Positions 27,963 through 37,728 of a stretch of DNA of 64,000 nucleotides are shown here, piece by piece. Position numbers and translations under genes: made by a program. The DNA is taken from contig CANQVE010000007.1 of NCBI GenBank assembly GCA_947627205.1, positions 1-64,000 on the forward strand. The letters are read 5' to 3'. This stretch comes from an uncultured Clostridia bacterium. GTDB lineage: Bacteria > Bacillota > Clostridia > Oscillospirales > Ruminococcaceae. Position 1 is the first letter of the stretch. Every line of letters begins with the position of its first letter. Below the pieces are notes generated by a model. The model was not told where the DNA came from and searched no databases. It saw only the letters and a program-made list of their open reading frames with translations.

Positions 27963-28048
27963 CTCTCAACTGCCTACAGGGCTATTTCTTATTGACAAAA
28001 TTATCGCGGGAGAAAATCTCCCGCGACTTTTAATTGCCAAAAAATAAA

Positions 28049-28528
28049 CTACACCATTTCTACAGTAAACGTCAGAGTATCGGAATAATTCCCCGCAAAT
28101 CCCGAATAGTCGCCAGAAAGCGCCGAAGTAAAGCTGAGGAGTACCCAGCCCGACTTGTCGCCCGGAGAAACTGTAAGGATCTTTACGTTGTCGGTTCCCG
28201 AAATAAGGCTTCCGTTTGCGTTGAGGGTGTATTCGATATATCCCTCGTTGTTTACCATTCTGAATCCGTTCTGACTTTTAACATAGATGTTCAGGTGCTT
28301 TCCCTCTTCAAGCAGGACATTGTTTGCCTGGAGAGGTCTTTCTATTGCCGTGTTTTTGTCCGCTTCGGTAAATTCAACGTTTGCGGGAATTATCACTTCA
28401 TACGACGCGCTCACGCTGTATCCGACGCTTACAGATCCCGAACTTTCACTGTCATTTTCATCTATGACCTCACTTTGAGTTAAAGCCGCCGCCATAATAA
28501 GCGCCATAGCGGCTTTCAATATTTTCAT
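28049..28528 (-). CDS. Secreted protein of unknown function
   Basis: 159 aa with N-terminal signal peptide and beta-rich sequence VSASYEVIIPANVEF. Confidence 0.7.
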   Translation of the reverse strand: MKILKAAMALIMAAALTQSEVIDENDSESSGSVSVGYSVSASYEVIIPANVEFTEADKNTAIERPLQANNVLLEEGKHLNIYVKSQNGFRMVNNEGYIEYTLNANGSLISGTDNVKILTVSPGDKSGWVLLSFTSALSGDYSGFAGNYSDTLTFTVEMV

Positions 28529-28550
28529 AGCCGATCCCCTCCTTATGATA

Positions 28551-29057
28551 TCAGACGGCTTTTATCACCGCCTTGATATCCGCGTTATTTGTGGGAGTAA
28601 GGTCTTTATTCATGCGGTAGGGCTGAATGTGGATAACCGCGTTGTATGTTCCTTTTTCAAGTGTCTTGTTAAGTTTTATTTCATAGATACTGTTTCCCGG
28701 CTCAACAAGTCCCGATGTATATAAAAGCTCGTTTTTCCCGTTTATCTCCGCCCATAATTGAAACGTAAGATAGTATCTGTCTTTATTTTCAACGGGATTA
28801 TAGAACCCCGTGACAAGTCTGTCGCTTCCTGCTTTAACGGACATAGAGGTAATTCCCGGAACGGTAACGCCCTTTTCGGTGTTGGTGTTGTTTAAGTTAT
28901 TTTCGGGGACGACCGTAAAGCCTATGCCGCCCTCGGTTTTAACAGAAGCATTATGTGCGGCGAAATATCCTATAGCTATACCGAGCAAAAATCCCACCGC
29001 AATTACAAGTATAAAAAGAATGGTTTTATTTTTCTTATCTTTGTTCTCCACGTTCAT
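28551..29057 (-). CDS. Single-TM-anchored extracytoplasmic protein of unknown function
   Basis: 168 aa, one N-terminal TM, then a beta-rich domain. Confidence 0.7.
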   Translation of the reverse strand: MNVENKDKKNKTILFILVIAVGFLLGIAIGYFAAHNASVKTEGGIGFTVVPENNLNNTNTEKGVTVPGITSMSVKAGSDRLVTGFYNPVENKDRYYLTFQLWAEINGKNELLYTSGLVEPGNSIYEIKLNKTLEKGTYNAVIHIQPYRMNKDLTPTNNADIKAVIKAV

Positions 29058-29392
29058 GCCCGCCTTTCATTTTAAGATAGAGGGCATTGCCCTCGGTATA
29101 TAATATGAAGAAGCAGTCTTTAATGTTCATTTGAAGTTGACAGCGTACACTGTGTTCTGTCAACTGACAACAGGGGTGGCTACTAGAGGCTAGAGGTTAG
29201 AAGCTAGAAAGAACTTCCAAGAAACACCAATGTGCAAAATGTGCAAAAAAAATGTAAAGTATTTTAAAATAAATAATAGAAAGGTTTACATAAATTTTGC
29301 ACATTTTGCACACCCCCTTGTTTTGAAAAGAAAAACAGCCTTTCCTCTACAGCTCTAACCTCTTACCTCTAACCTCTTACCTCTGACATCTA

Positions 29393-29430
29393 AAAAGAGG
29401 ATCCCTTTTTAAAAGGATCCTCTTCTTTTT
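29393..29430 (-). terminator. Hairpin downstream of uxaA
   Basis: aaaaagaggatccctttttaaaaggatcctctt. Confidence 0.7.
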
Positions 29431-29442
29431 ATTCTTCTTTAA

Positions 29443-30921
29443 TTACAATGTAACGCCTGTCTTAAAGATCGCGATATCGCGCGAGCCGTGACGCTCATTT
29501 ACGGTCTGACGTCCGTTTGCAACGCTTACTATAAGCTCTACAAGCTCATTGAGCTTATCCTCAAAGCTGTCGCCCGTAACTATCGTGCCTGCGTCAAAGT
29601 CGATCCAATTGTTCTTGCGCATTGCAAGATCGCTGTTTGTCGAGATCTTTATTGTCGGAACAAATCCGCCGAACGGCGTACCTCTGCCCGTCGTGAACAG
29701 AACTATATGACAGCCTGCGCTCGCAAGATTTGTGACAGCTACCATATCATTTCCAGGTCCGTTCAGAAGATTGAGCCCGTGACAAGTGAGCACGTCGCCG
29801 TCAAACAGAACATCGCAGACCTGCTGAGTTCCGCTCTTTTGCGTACAACCGAGCGACTTGTCCTCAAGTGTCGTTATACCGCCCGCCTTGTTTCCGGGCG
29901 ACGGGTTTTCATAAACAGGCTGGTCGTGCTTCTGATAGTATTCCTTAAAGCCGTTTACCAGCTTTACGATCTTTTCAAAAGTCTCCTCGTCCTTTGCTCT
30001 GTCCATAAGCCCCTGCTCTGCGCCGAACATTTCGGGAACCTCTGTAAGAACAGTCGTGCCGCCTATTGACGACATATAGTCCGACAGTCTTCCGACAAGA
30101 GGATTTGCGGTTATACCCGAAAGTCCGTCCGAGCCGCCGCACTTAAGTCCTATCTTCAGACAAGACATATCCTTTTCAACGCGCTTGTCTTCCTTTGCCT
30201 TATTATAAAGCATTTCAAGAAGCGCAACTCCCGCCGATATCTCGTCGTCAACGTCCTGCGCTATAAGGAAAGCCGTGCGCTCTTTGTCATAATCGCCGAG
30301 CGTTTCTTTGAAAACGTCCATTCTGTTATTCTCACAGCCAAGACCAAGAACCAGAACACCGCCCGCATTCGGGTGTTTTACCATTCTCTGGAGAATGGTA
30401 CGGGTACGCTCGTGGTCTTCGCCTATCTGCGAACAGCCGTAAGGGTGAGTATAAGCGAATACGCCGTCTATACCGTCGTTGTCGGGGTGCTTTTTAATAA
30501 ACTCCTCGACGATCTTACGCGCCTGAGAATTAACACAGCCTACCGTCGGAATTACCCAAAGCTCATTTCTTATGCCGACTTCTCCGTTTTCACGCACATA
30601 AACGTTTACTTTCGGAGCGGTCTTTTTCTCCATGGGAGCTATTTCTTTCTTGTTGAAAGAATATTCGAGCGTTCCCTCGAGATTTGTCGCCATATTATGG
30701 CTGTGAACATGTTCGCCGACAGCGATGTCCTTTGTTGCTCTGCCTATGATCTCGCCGTATTTTATGACCTTTTCGCCCGTCTTTATGGGTTTAAGCGCGA
30801 ACTTGTGACCTTTTTCAATGTTTTCTATAAGCGTTACGCCCTCATGCTCCTCGCCCGATTTCAGGTTTTCAAGAGCAACTGCAACGCTGTCTATAGGGGA
30901 AATTTTAATTGTACTTTTCAT
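29443..30921 (-). CDS. uxaA: Altronate dehydratase (UxaA family)
   Basis: SAF-like N-terminus plus YTHPYGCSQIGEDHERT, GLKCGGSDGLSGITANP, FTTGRGTPFGGFVPTIKI. Confidence 0.93.
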   Translation of the reverse strand: MKSTIKISPIDSVAVALENLKSGEEHEGVTLIENIEKGHKFALKPIKTGEKVIKYGEIIGRATKDIAVGEHVHSHNMATNLEGTLEYSFNKKEIAPMEKKTAPKVNVYVRENGEVGIRNELWVIPTVGCVNSQARKIVEEFIKKHPDNDGIDGVFAYTHPYGCSQIGEDHERTRTILQRMVKHPNAGGVLVLGLGCENNRMDVFKETLGDYDKERTAFLIAQDVDDEISAGVALLEMLYNKAKEDKRVEKDMSCLKIGLKCGGSDGLSGITANPLVGRLSDYMSSIGGTTVLTEVPEMFGAEQGLMDRAKDEETFEKIVKLVNGFKEYYQKHDQPVYENPSPGNKAGGITTLEDKSLGCTQKSGTQQVCDVLFDGDVLTCHGLNLLNGPGNDMVAVTNLASAGCHIVLFTTGRGTPFGGFVPTIKISTNSDLAMRKNNWIDFDAGTIVTGDSFEDKLNELVELIVSVANGRQTVNERHGSRDIAIFKTGVTL

Positions 30922-30924
30922 AGC

Positions 30925-32370
30925 TTACTTACCGAGAAAAGCCTGGAGAGCTTTTCTTTCTCCGTTCTTTACAATGCTTTCGATATAACCCGCAACAAGC
31001 TGAACGTTATCGTCCTCGTCAAGATCCTGCTCCCAGAGGTCAACCGCAGAGAGAGCTTTCTTTGCCATTGCGGTATAGTCGTTCATCTGCCACAGCTCTT
31101 TCCAGAACTCGATATACTTCGGATCGTCTGCAAGCGCAATATCAGCGTCGCCGCGCTTTCCGCGGTAGAATACAACAAGCGAAGCGAACGAGAACAGAAT
31201 GTGCTTGGGAGACTTTCCGAACTTTGCACGATAATCATTATAAGTAGGAAGAAGCCTGGTCTTGAACTTTGTGGTGGAGTTAAGAGCTATAGACATAAGC
31301 TCGTGACGGATAAACGGATTTTTAAAGCGCTCTACAACGCTGTTTGCAAATGCGTCCATCTGATCCTTGGGAAGATCTATTGTCGGCTTTATCTCGTCAT
31401 TTATAAGCTCTGCTACAAACTGACCGACATCTTCGTCCTCTACGCTCTCGCGAACCGTATCAATGCCCGAAAGATAAGCAACGGGAACCATTGCGGTATG
31501 AGAACCGTTAAGTATTTTGACCTTGCGCTGTTTATAAGGAGTTATGTCATCTGCGAAGATAACATTGAGTCCCGACTTATCGGCAGGGAGCTTTTCCTGA
31601 ACATACGGCTCTTTCTGGAGAACCCAGAGGTGGAATATCTCGCCCTTTACGATATTGTTATCGTTAAATCCCATTTCCTCACGGATAGCGTCGGCGTTAT
31701 CGCGCGGATAACCGGGAACTATTCTGTCAACGAGCGTGCTGGTATAATGACAAGCTGTCGTCATCCACTCAATGAACTTTTCGTCCATGCTGTTTATCTT
31801 TGCAAGCTCTACAAGGCATCTCTTCAGCTCGTCGCCGTTATGGTCAATAAGCTCGCAGGGAACTATCGCAAGACCTTTGTTCATATCACCGCCGAAGTGG
31901 TCATATCTAGCTTTAAGGAGCGCAAGGAGCTTTCCGGGGAAGCTCTTCGGGCACTTTGAAAGATCGGTGTCGGTCTTGTCGAGAGCGATACCCGCTTCGG
32001 TCGTGTTGGAAATAATTATTTCGAGATCCTCGCTCTTTGCATATCCGAGGAACTTGTCATACTGCTCAAAGGGATTTATGAAATCCTTTAAAACGTCAAT
32101 TATGCGCTTGCTCTGTACCTTTTCGCCCTTGTCGATACCCTCAAGGCAAAGAGTGTACAGTCCGTCCTGTTTTTCAAGGTCTGCAACTCTTCCCATCGGC
32201 ATCGGCTGTACAACTGCGACGCCTGCGTTTATAACTCCCGCGTCGTTAAGGTTCTGCAATATCCAGTCAACAAACGCGCGCAAGAAATTGCCCTCGCCGA
32301 ACTGCATGATCTTTACAGGTCTGTCTACCGTCTGGAAATTGCTTCTGTTCAATTCTTTCATACTCAGCAC
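30925..32370 (-). CDS. uxaB: Tagaturonate reductase (altronate oxidoreductase)
   Basis: MQFGEGNFLRAFVDWILQ, KVKILNGSHTAMVPVAYLSG; upstream of uxaA. Confidence 0.93.
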   Translation of the reverse strand: MLSMKELNRSNFQTVDRPVKIMQFGEGNFLRAFVDWILQNLNDAGVINAGVAVVQPMPMGRVADLEKQDGLYTLCLEGIDKGEKVQSKRIIDVLKDFINPFEQYDKFLGYAKSEDLEIIISNTTEAGIALDKTDTDLSKCPKSFPGKLLALLKARYDHFGGDMNKGLAIVPCELIDHNGDELKRCLVELAKINSMDEKFIEWMTTACHYTSTLVDRIVPGYPRDNADAIREEMGFNDNNIVKGEIFHLWVLQKEPYVQEKLPADKSGLNVIFADDITPYKQRKVKILNGSHTAMVPVAYLSGIDTVRESVEDEDVGQFVAELINDEIKPTIDLPKDQMDAFANSVVERFKNPFIRHELMSIALNSTTKFKTRLLPTYNDYRAKFGKSPKHILFSFASLVVFYRGKRGDADIALADDPKYIEFWKELWQMNDYTAMAKKALSAVDLWEQDLDEDDNVQLVAGYIESIVKNGERKALQAFLGK

Positions 32371-32377
32371 CTCAAAA

Positions 32378-33793
32378 TTACATCTTTATATTGTCTTTGG
32401 TCTTGTGGTTCTTTATTCTTAAAAGGCACACAATACCTATGACCACCGACATCAGCCCTATGCCGACATTTGATATGAGCATCGCTATTCCGAGGCTCTC
32501 CGCTCCAAGGCTTGGGAAGCAGTTTATCATTACCAGCATTGAGGGGATCCTGAACACAAATAATCTCGACAGATTGCATATCATCGAGAGCTTTGTGTAG
32601 CCCAGACCGTAAATAAGTCCGTTTACCGCCGAATTTACGCCGAGCGCTATTATACCTATCCTCTCATAAGAGAAGATCTTTTCGATAAGCTCCGCTTCTT
32701 CCTGTCCACCGTCTCCGGCAAAGAACAGCGAGAGCGGTGCACTGAAAATTGTAAGCAGGATAAAGCCCACTATCGTTATAAAAAGGTTTAACGAAAGCGT
32801 GCAGAAGAAAACCTGTATCATTCGCTTATATTGCTTCTGGCTCAGGTTGTAGCTTATGACCGAGCTTTCGGAATCTTCGCTGTAGGTCGTAAGGTGAGTG
32901 ACAGAACCGCTTATCTGATTTGAAACGCCGAGCGCTCCCGGCGCGGCTTCACCGTATCCCATAGCCAGACCGTTTACTATTACCTTGCCCGCAGAAAAAA
33001 CGAATTTTCCGAGAGAAACGGGTATTGACAGCGAACACAAGGGCTTGAAGAAGTCCTTTGAAAACATAACGTTCCTTGGGTTGAACTTAAAGAGGTATTC
33101 CCTCCTGAAAAGGTTTACCATTGCATAAGTCGTAACGGAAAGGTCCGCGCAGAGCGTCGCTCCCGCAACCCATGTCGTCCCGAGTCCTAAAACCGTGACG
33201 AACAAGACTGTAAACGACAGCTTTAATACCATCGACATAACGTTTATGAGCGTTATGTTCATCATAGCGCCGCGCGCCTTTTCAAGTCCCATAAAGACCT
33301 GATTGAAAAGTCCGACTCCTATCGAAACGATCTGGACACGGAAATATCCTATGCCTATATCTATCATATCGTCGGTCATCTGACTCAGCTTTAAAATAGG
33401 CACCGCGACCGCCTGGATAAGCGCTATAAGTCCTATTGCAAGTAAAAAAAAGACCTCAAGCGTTGTATTTGCCGCCTTTTTCGCCTTATCGTATTCTCCT
33501 CTTCCGATAAGTCTTGATACTATAATGGAGCTTCCCGTAGCAAAGCCCGCTCCGAGAGCGGTTATGAGCGCTTTTATCTGAGATATCATAACGACGCTCG
33601 AAAGAGCGTCGTTATCCGTCGCAGATACAACAACGGTGTCTATAACGCTGCTTATGTACGAAAATGCTCCCAACGCCATAAGCGGAAGCGATATCCTGAC
33701 GACAACCGCCATGGGGTTGCCGTTCAGGATAAATTCTCTTCGTTTTCTATCTTTTTCGCTTACGGCAGAATCGTTGTTCCCTTTTCCTGCCAT
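32378..33793 (-). CDS. MATE family efflux transporter
   Basis: NGNPMAVVVRISLPLMALGAFSYISSVIDT, 12-TM pattern. Confidence 0.88.
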   Translation of the reverse strand: MAGKGNNDSAVSEKDRKRREFILNGNPMAVVVRISLPLMALGAFSYISSVIDTVVVSATDNDALSSVVMISQIKALITALGAGFATGSSIIVSRLIGRGEYDKAKKAANTTLEVFFLLAIGLIALIQAVAVPILKLSQMTDDMIDIGIGYFRVQIVSIGVGLFNQVFMGLEKARGAMMNITLINVMSMVLKLSFTVLFVTVLGLGTTWVAGATLCADLSVTTYAMVNLFRREYLFKFNPRNVMFSKDFFKPLCSLSIPVSLGKFVFSAGKVIVNGLAMGYGEAAPGALGVSNQISGSVTHLTTYSEDSESSVISYNLSQKQYKRMIQVFFCTLSLNLFITIVGFILLTIFSAPLSLFFAGDGGQEEAELIEKIFSYERIGIIALGVNSAVNGLIYGLGYTKLSMICNLSRLFVFRIPSMLVMINCFPSLGAESLGIAMLISNVGIGLMSVVIGIVCLLRIKNHKTKDNIKM

Positions 33794-33824
33794 TAAATGC
33801 CTTTCTGTATATTGCCTTAGCGAC

Positions 33825-34928
33825 TTAGCTGTTTCTGAGCTTTATGCGCTTTTCGGTAGCCTTGTCGAACAGATAAATGCTCTCGAAAGGAACGGCAAAC
33901 TGAAGTTTCGAGTCGATAGCGGGAGAATCGTGAGGCTCAACTTTAAGTATAGCCTTTACGCCGCGGATATCAACGTAAACGTTCGTGTTGTCGCCGAGAA
34001 GCTCCGTAAGCTCAACGGTACAATTAAATGTAAACGCGTTTCTTACTTCTCCCTTTCCGACAAGTTTTACTGCTTCGGGACGGAAGCCCAAAACAACTTC
34101 CTCATGCTCGTACTTGTCGATGACTTCTTTATCAGCTATAGCAACAAGATCTACGATATTGTCGTTTATGTTGAGCTTGCCATCATTTACGGTGGACTCA
34201 ATAAAGTTCATAGGAGGCTCTCCTATAAAGCCTGCAACGAACAAGTTCGCAGGATTGAAATAAAGATCATACGGAGTTCCTACCTGCTGGATATAACCGA
34301 GCTTCATAACGACTATTCTGTCCGCCATCGTCATAGCCTCGGTCTGGTCGTGCGTAACGTAAATTGTCGTTGCGCCTGTTTCGCGGTGGATCTGAGTGAT
34401 CTCCGAACGCATCGTAACTCTCTGCTTCGCGTCAAGGTTGGACAGCGGCTCGTCCATAAGGAATATCTCTACCTTACGGATAATTGCACGTCCAACCGCA
34501 ACTCTCTGTCTCTGACCGCCCGAAAGAGCGCGCGGAAATCTGTCAAGATAATCCGTAAGACCGAGGATCTTTGCGGTTTTGTTTACTCTGTCCTCAATTA
34601 CATCATCATCTACGCCCTCGAGCGTAAGTCCGAACGCGAGGTTATCGTATACTGTCATATGGGGATAAAGAGCGTAACTCTGGAACACCATCGCGATACC
34701 GCGCTCGCGGGGACCTTTTTCGTTGGCTCTTTCTCCGTTTATGAGAAAGTCGCCGCTACTTATGTTTTCAAGTCCCGCGATCATACGGAGCGTTGTTGAC
34801 TTTCCGCAGCCCGAAGAGCCTACGAATACGATAAACTCACCCTTTTCAATCTCAAGATTGAAATTATGCACGGCGTGAAATCCGTTCGGGTAAATTTTGT
34901 TAATTCCCTGTAAAGTTAAATATGCCAT
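33825..34928 (-). CDS. Carbohydrate ABC transporter ATP-binding protein (UgpC/MsmK type)
   Basis: GSSGCGKSTTLRMIAGLE, LSGGQRQRVAVGRAI, FLMDEPLSNLDA. Confidence 0.95.
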   Translation of the reverse strand: MAYLTLQGINKIYPNGFHAVHNFNLEIEKGEFIVFVGSSGCGKSTTLRMIAGLENISSGDFLINGERANEKGPRERGIAMVFQSYALYPHMTVYDNLAFGLTLEGVDDDVIEDRVNKTAKILGLTDYLDRFPRALSGGQRQRVAVGRAIIRKVEIFLMDEPLSNLDAKQRVTMRSEITQIHRETGATTIYVTHDQTEAMTMADRIVVMKLGYIQQVGTPYDLYFNPANLFVAGFIGEPPMNFIESTVNDGKLNINDNIVDLVAIADKEVIDKYEHEEVVLGFRPEAVKLVGKGEVRNAFTFNCTVELTELLGDNTNVYVDIRGVKAILKVEPHDSPAIDSKLQFAVPFESIYLFDKATEKRIKLRNS

Positions 34929-34976
34929 ATCGGTTCTCCCACTTTAAATTTATTTTCGGTAACGCGATTTCTCCCG

Positions 34977-35813
34977 TTACTTAAGTTCAAGATTTCCTAT
35001 GTTGTCCATATCGTCATAAGTCTGGTTCTCGCCGCACATACCCCATATAAATGTGTAATTCGAGGTAGCCGTGCCGCTGTGGATAGACCATGACGGAGAA
35101 ATTACCGCCTGCTCGTTGTGAAGAATGATGTGGCGGGTTTCCTGCGGCTGTCCCATCATATGGAATACCACATTGTCGCCCTCAAGTTCAAAATAGAAAT
35201 AAACTTCCATTCTTCTTTCGTGAGTATGAGAGGGCATTGTGTTCCAGCTGCTTCCTACGGCGAGCTCTGTCATGCCCATAGCGAGCTGGCAGCTTTCGCA
35301 TACCGCGGGGTTTACATACTGATTTACAACGCGCTTGTTCATATTCTCAGCCGTTCCGAGAGGACGGTGTACAGCCATATCCTTTGTAATGAAAACCGTA
35401 GGATAGGTCTTATGCGCGGGACACGAATTAAGATAGAACTTTGCGGGAGCGTTCTTATCGGCAGACCTGAAGATTATCTCCTTTGTGCCCATTCCGATAT
35501 AAAGACCGTCCTTATAGTTAAGCTCGTATTCCTTTCCGTCAAGAACAACGGTTCCCTTTCCGCCGACGTTTATCATTCCCATTTCGCGTCTTTCAAGGAA
35601 ATATTCGGTGCCTAGCTCCTTAGTGCTGCCGAGCGTCAGCTCCTTATCTACCGGCATCGCTCCTCCCGCTATCATTCTGTCCTGGTGTGAATAGGTCAGA
35701 GCGATCTCGTCCTTTACGAAAACCTTTTCGATAAGATAATTCTTTCTCAAAGCCTCCGTATCGTATTTTTTGGAATCATCGGGGTGATTTCCGTATCTTA
35801 TGTCTAAAGTCAT
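34977..35813 (-). CDS. kduI: 5-dehydro-4-deoxy-D-glucuronate isomerase
   Basis: MTLDIRYGNHPDDSKKYDTEALR, TCPAHKTYPT-like SCPAHKTYPTVFIT, WNTMPSHTHERRMEVYFYFEL. Confidence 0.95.
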   Translation of the reverse strand: MTLDIRYGNHPDDSKKYDTEALRKNYLIEKVFVKDEIALTYSHQDRMIAGGAMPVDKELTLGSTKELGTEYFLERREMGMINVGGKGTVVLDGKEYELNYKDGLYIGMGTKEIIFRSADKNAPAKFYLNSCPAHKTYPTVFITKDMAVHRPLGTAENMNKRVVNQYVNPAVCESCQLAMGMTELAVGSSWNTMPSHTHERRMEVYFYFELEGDNVVFHMMGQPQETRHIILHNEQAVISPSWSIHSGTATSNYTFIWGMCGENQTYDDMDNIGNLELK

Positions 35814-35827
35814 TTCAATTGCTCTCC

Positions 35828-36661
35828 TTAAATGAATTGCTTTAAATGGGAAACTGCCGCGGGGATATCCTCGCCTGTCGTTCCCTCGAAAACAAGATTT
35901 GCGTCGGGACAAACCTTTCTGATTTCGGGAATGATCCTCGAATAATCGAAGATCCCTTTTCCGACGCCGACCTGCTTTAATGTTCCGTCCTCTGCTATTA
36001 TGCAGTCTTTGATGTGGAACACCACTATCCTGCCGCCGAATGTTTCAAGTCCCTCGTGCAGGATATCGTACATCTCGTTTACATTTGAACCGTCGAGATA
36101 ATTGTACAGGTCGAAAATGATTTTTATATTGCTTCTGCCTATCGCCTTTACAGCTCTGTCAAGCGTCTTAACGTTCCAGCAAACATGACCGAACGCGCCC
36201 TCCATACCTATGTATGAACCGCAGTCTTTTGCATAGTCCGCAAGCTCCGAGAATGTCGAGATAACCCTCTGTACAGCTTCTTCGGTACGGTTTTGCGGGT
36301 GGTATGTCCACTTGTCGCCGTTATAAGAGCCTGTTTCCGATCCGACAATGTCACAGCCGAGGTCGTGCGACAGCTTTAAATAATCCTTGAATACCGCAAT
36401 ACCGTTTTTAACTTTTTCCTCGTTCGGGTGAACGGGGTTGAAATAAGCTCCGATAAGGGGAACGGTCTTTTGGTGTTCTTCAAAGACCTTGCGAAGCTCC
36501 GCCGCGCGCTCCTTTGTCATTGATCCGGGAGCGTAGGCTATACCGTCAAGGCACTTATATGCGACGAGCTGTACGCCGCAAAGCCCGAGTTCATCGAGCC
36601 TTGCGACGATATTTTCCTCGCCTTTTACGCCCAGGTCATGGGCGCGGATAAACAGCTTCAT
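35828..36661 (-). CDS. Sugar phosphate isomerase/epimerase (xylose isomerase-like TIM barrel)
   Basis: GVQLVAYKCLDGIAY, VFHIKDCI, LVFEGTTGEDI. Confidence 0.85.
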   Translation of the reverse strand: MKLFIRAHDLGVKGEENIVARLDELGLCGVQLVAYKCLDGIAYAPGSMTKERAAELRKVFEEHQKTVPLIGAYFNPVHPNEEKVKNGIAVFKDYLKLSHDLGCDIVGSETGSYNGDKWTYHPQNRTEEAVQRVISTFSELADYAKDCGSYIGMEGAFGHVCWNVKTLDRAVKAIGRSNIKIIFDLYNYLDGSNVNEMYDILHEGLETFGGRIVVFHIKDCIIAEDGTLKQVGVGKGIFDYSRIIPEIRKVCPDANLVFEGTTGEDIPAAVSHLKQFI

Positions 36662-37692
36662 TATCTCTGAACACGTCCCGAAGCGTCGCCGCCTGCGAGA
36701 GTTTCAACTTCCTTGCGGGATACAAGGTTAAAGTCGCCGGGGATCGTATGCTTGAGAGCGGAAGCAGCTACGCCGAATTCGAGCGCGGACTTGAAGTCCT
36801 TGCCGTCTACAAGACCGCAGATAACGCCGCCCGCAAAGCTGTCGCCGCCGCCTACGCGGTCAACGATCGGGTGGATCGAGTATTCCTTAGAGTGGTAGAA
36901 CTCCTTTGTATCTCTGCTGTAAATGCAAGCGCTCCAGCCGTTGTCAGAAGCGGAGTGTGATACGCGCAGAGAAGAAATGCAGTATTCAAAGTTATAGTCA
37001 GCTACCATCTGCTCGAAGATCGACTTGTAACCTGCAAGCTCGAGGTCGCCCGAGGTAACGTCGGTGTTTCCGGGCTTATAGCCGAGAACAAGCTCAGCGT
37101 CCTCTTCGTTTCCTATGCAGACGTCAACGTACTGCATGAGATTCTTCATAACTTTCTGAGCCTTTTCGCTGCTCCAGAGCTTCTTGCGGAAGTTCAGGTC
37201 AACGGAAACCTTTACGCCGTGCTTCTTAGCCGCCTTGAGAGCTTCCTCTGTAAGAACAGCGGCAGCGTCGGAAACAGCGGGGGTAATTCCCGTAAAGTGG
37301 AACCAATCAGCGCCCTCGAATATAGCGTCAAAATCGAAATCAGCAGCAGTAGCCGTGGAGATCGAAGAATGCGCTCTGTCGTAAACGACCTTTGACGGTC
37401 TCATAGAAGAGCCGCTCTCGAGGAAGTAGATACCGAGTCTTTCGCCGCACTTTGCGATGTGCTTTGTCTCAACGCCGTACTTGCGGAGAGCCGCAACAGC
37501 GCACTCGCCTATCTCGTTGTTGGGAACAGCGGTAACAAACTCAGCTTCATGTCCGTAGTTTGCAAGAGAAACAGCAACGTTAGCTTCGCCGCCGCCGTAG
37601 CAAACGTCGAACTCGTCAGCCTGGATAAACTTTTCATTGTTGGGGGTGGAAAGGCGGAGCATGATCTCGCCCATAGTGATAACCTTAGCCAT
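36661..37692 (-). CDS. kdgK: 2-dehydro-3-deoxygluconokinase (PfkB family)
   Basis: GEIMLRLSTPNNEKF, GGGEANVAVSLANYG, DRVGGGDSFAGGVI. Confidence 0.93.
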   Translation of the reverse strand: MAKVITMGEIMLRLSTPNNEKFIQADEFDVCYGGGEANVAVSLANYGHEAEFVTAVPNNEIGECAVAALRKYGVETKHIAKCGERLGIYFLESGSSMRPSKVVYDRAHSSISTATAADFDFDAIFEGADWFHFTGITPAVSDAAAVLTEEALKAAKKHGVKVSVDLNFRKKLWSSEKAQKVMKNLMQYVDVCIGNEEDAELVLGYKPGNTDVTSGDLELAGYKSIFEQMVADYNFEYCISSLRVSHSASDNGWSACIYSRDTKEFYHSKEYSIHPIVDRVGGGDSFAGGVICGLVDGKDFKSALEFGVAASALKHTIPGDFNLVSRKEVETLAGGDASGRVQR

Positions 37693-37728
37693 CGGTTTAT
37701 TCTCCTTTATAAATTTAAATTACTGTAA

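Noticed and set aside
30373-31959. 528-aa plus-strand ORF antisense to uxaA/uxaB
   Set aside because: Lies entirely opposite two strongly recognisable enzymes; composition (Leu/Arg/Tyr/Cys-rich) is typical of an antisense shadow ORF; no family motif.
33636-34799. 387-aa plus-strand ORF opposite the MATE and ATPase genes
   Set aside because: Antisense shadow of well-supported genes on the minus strand.
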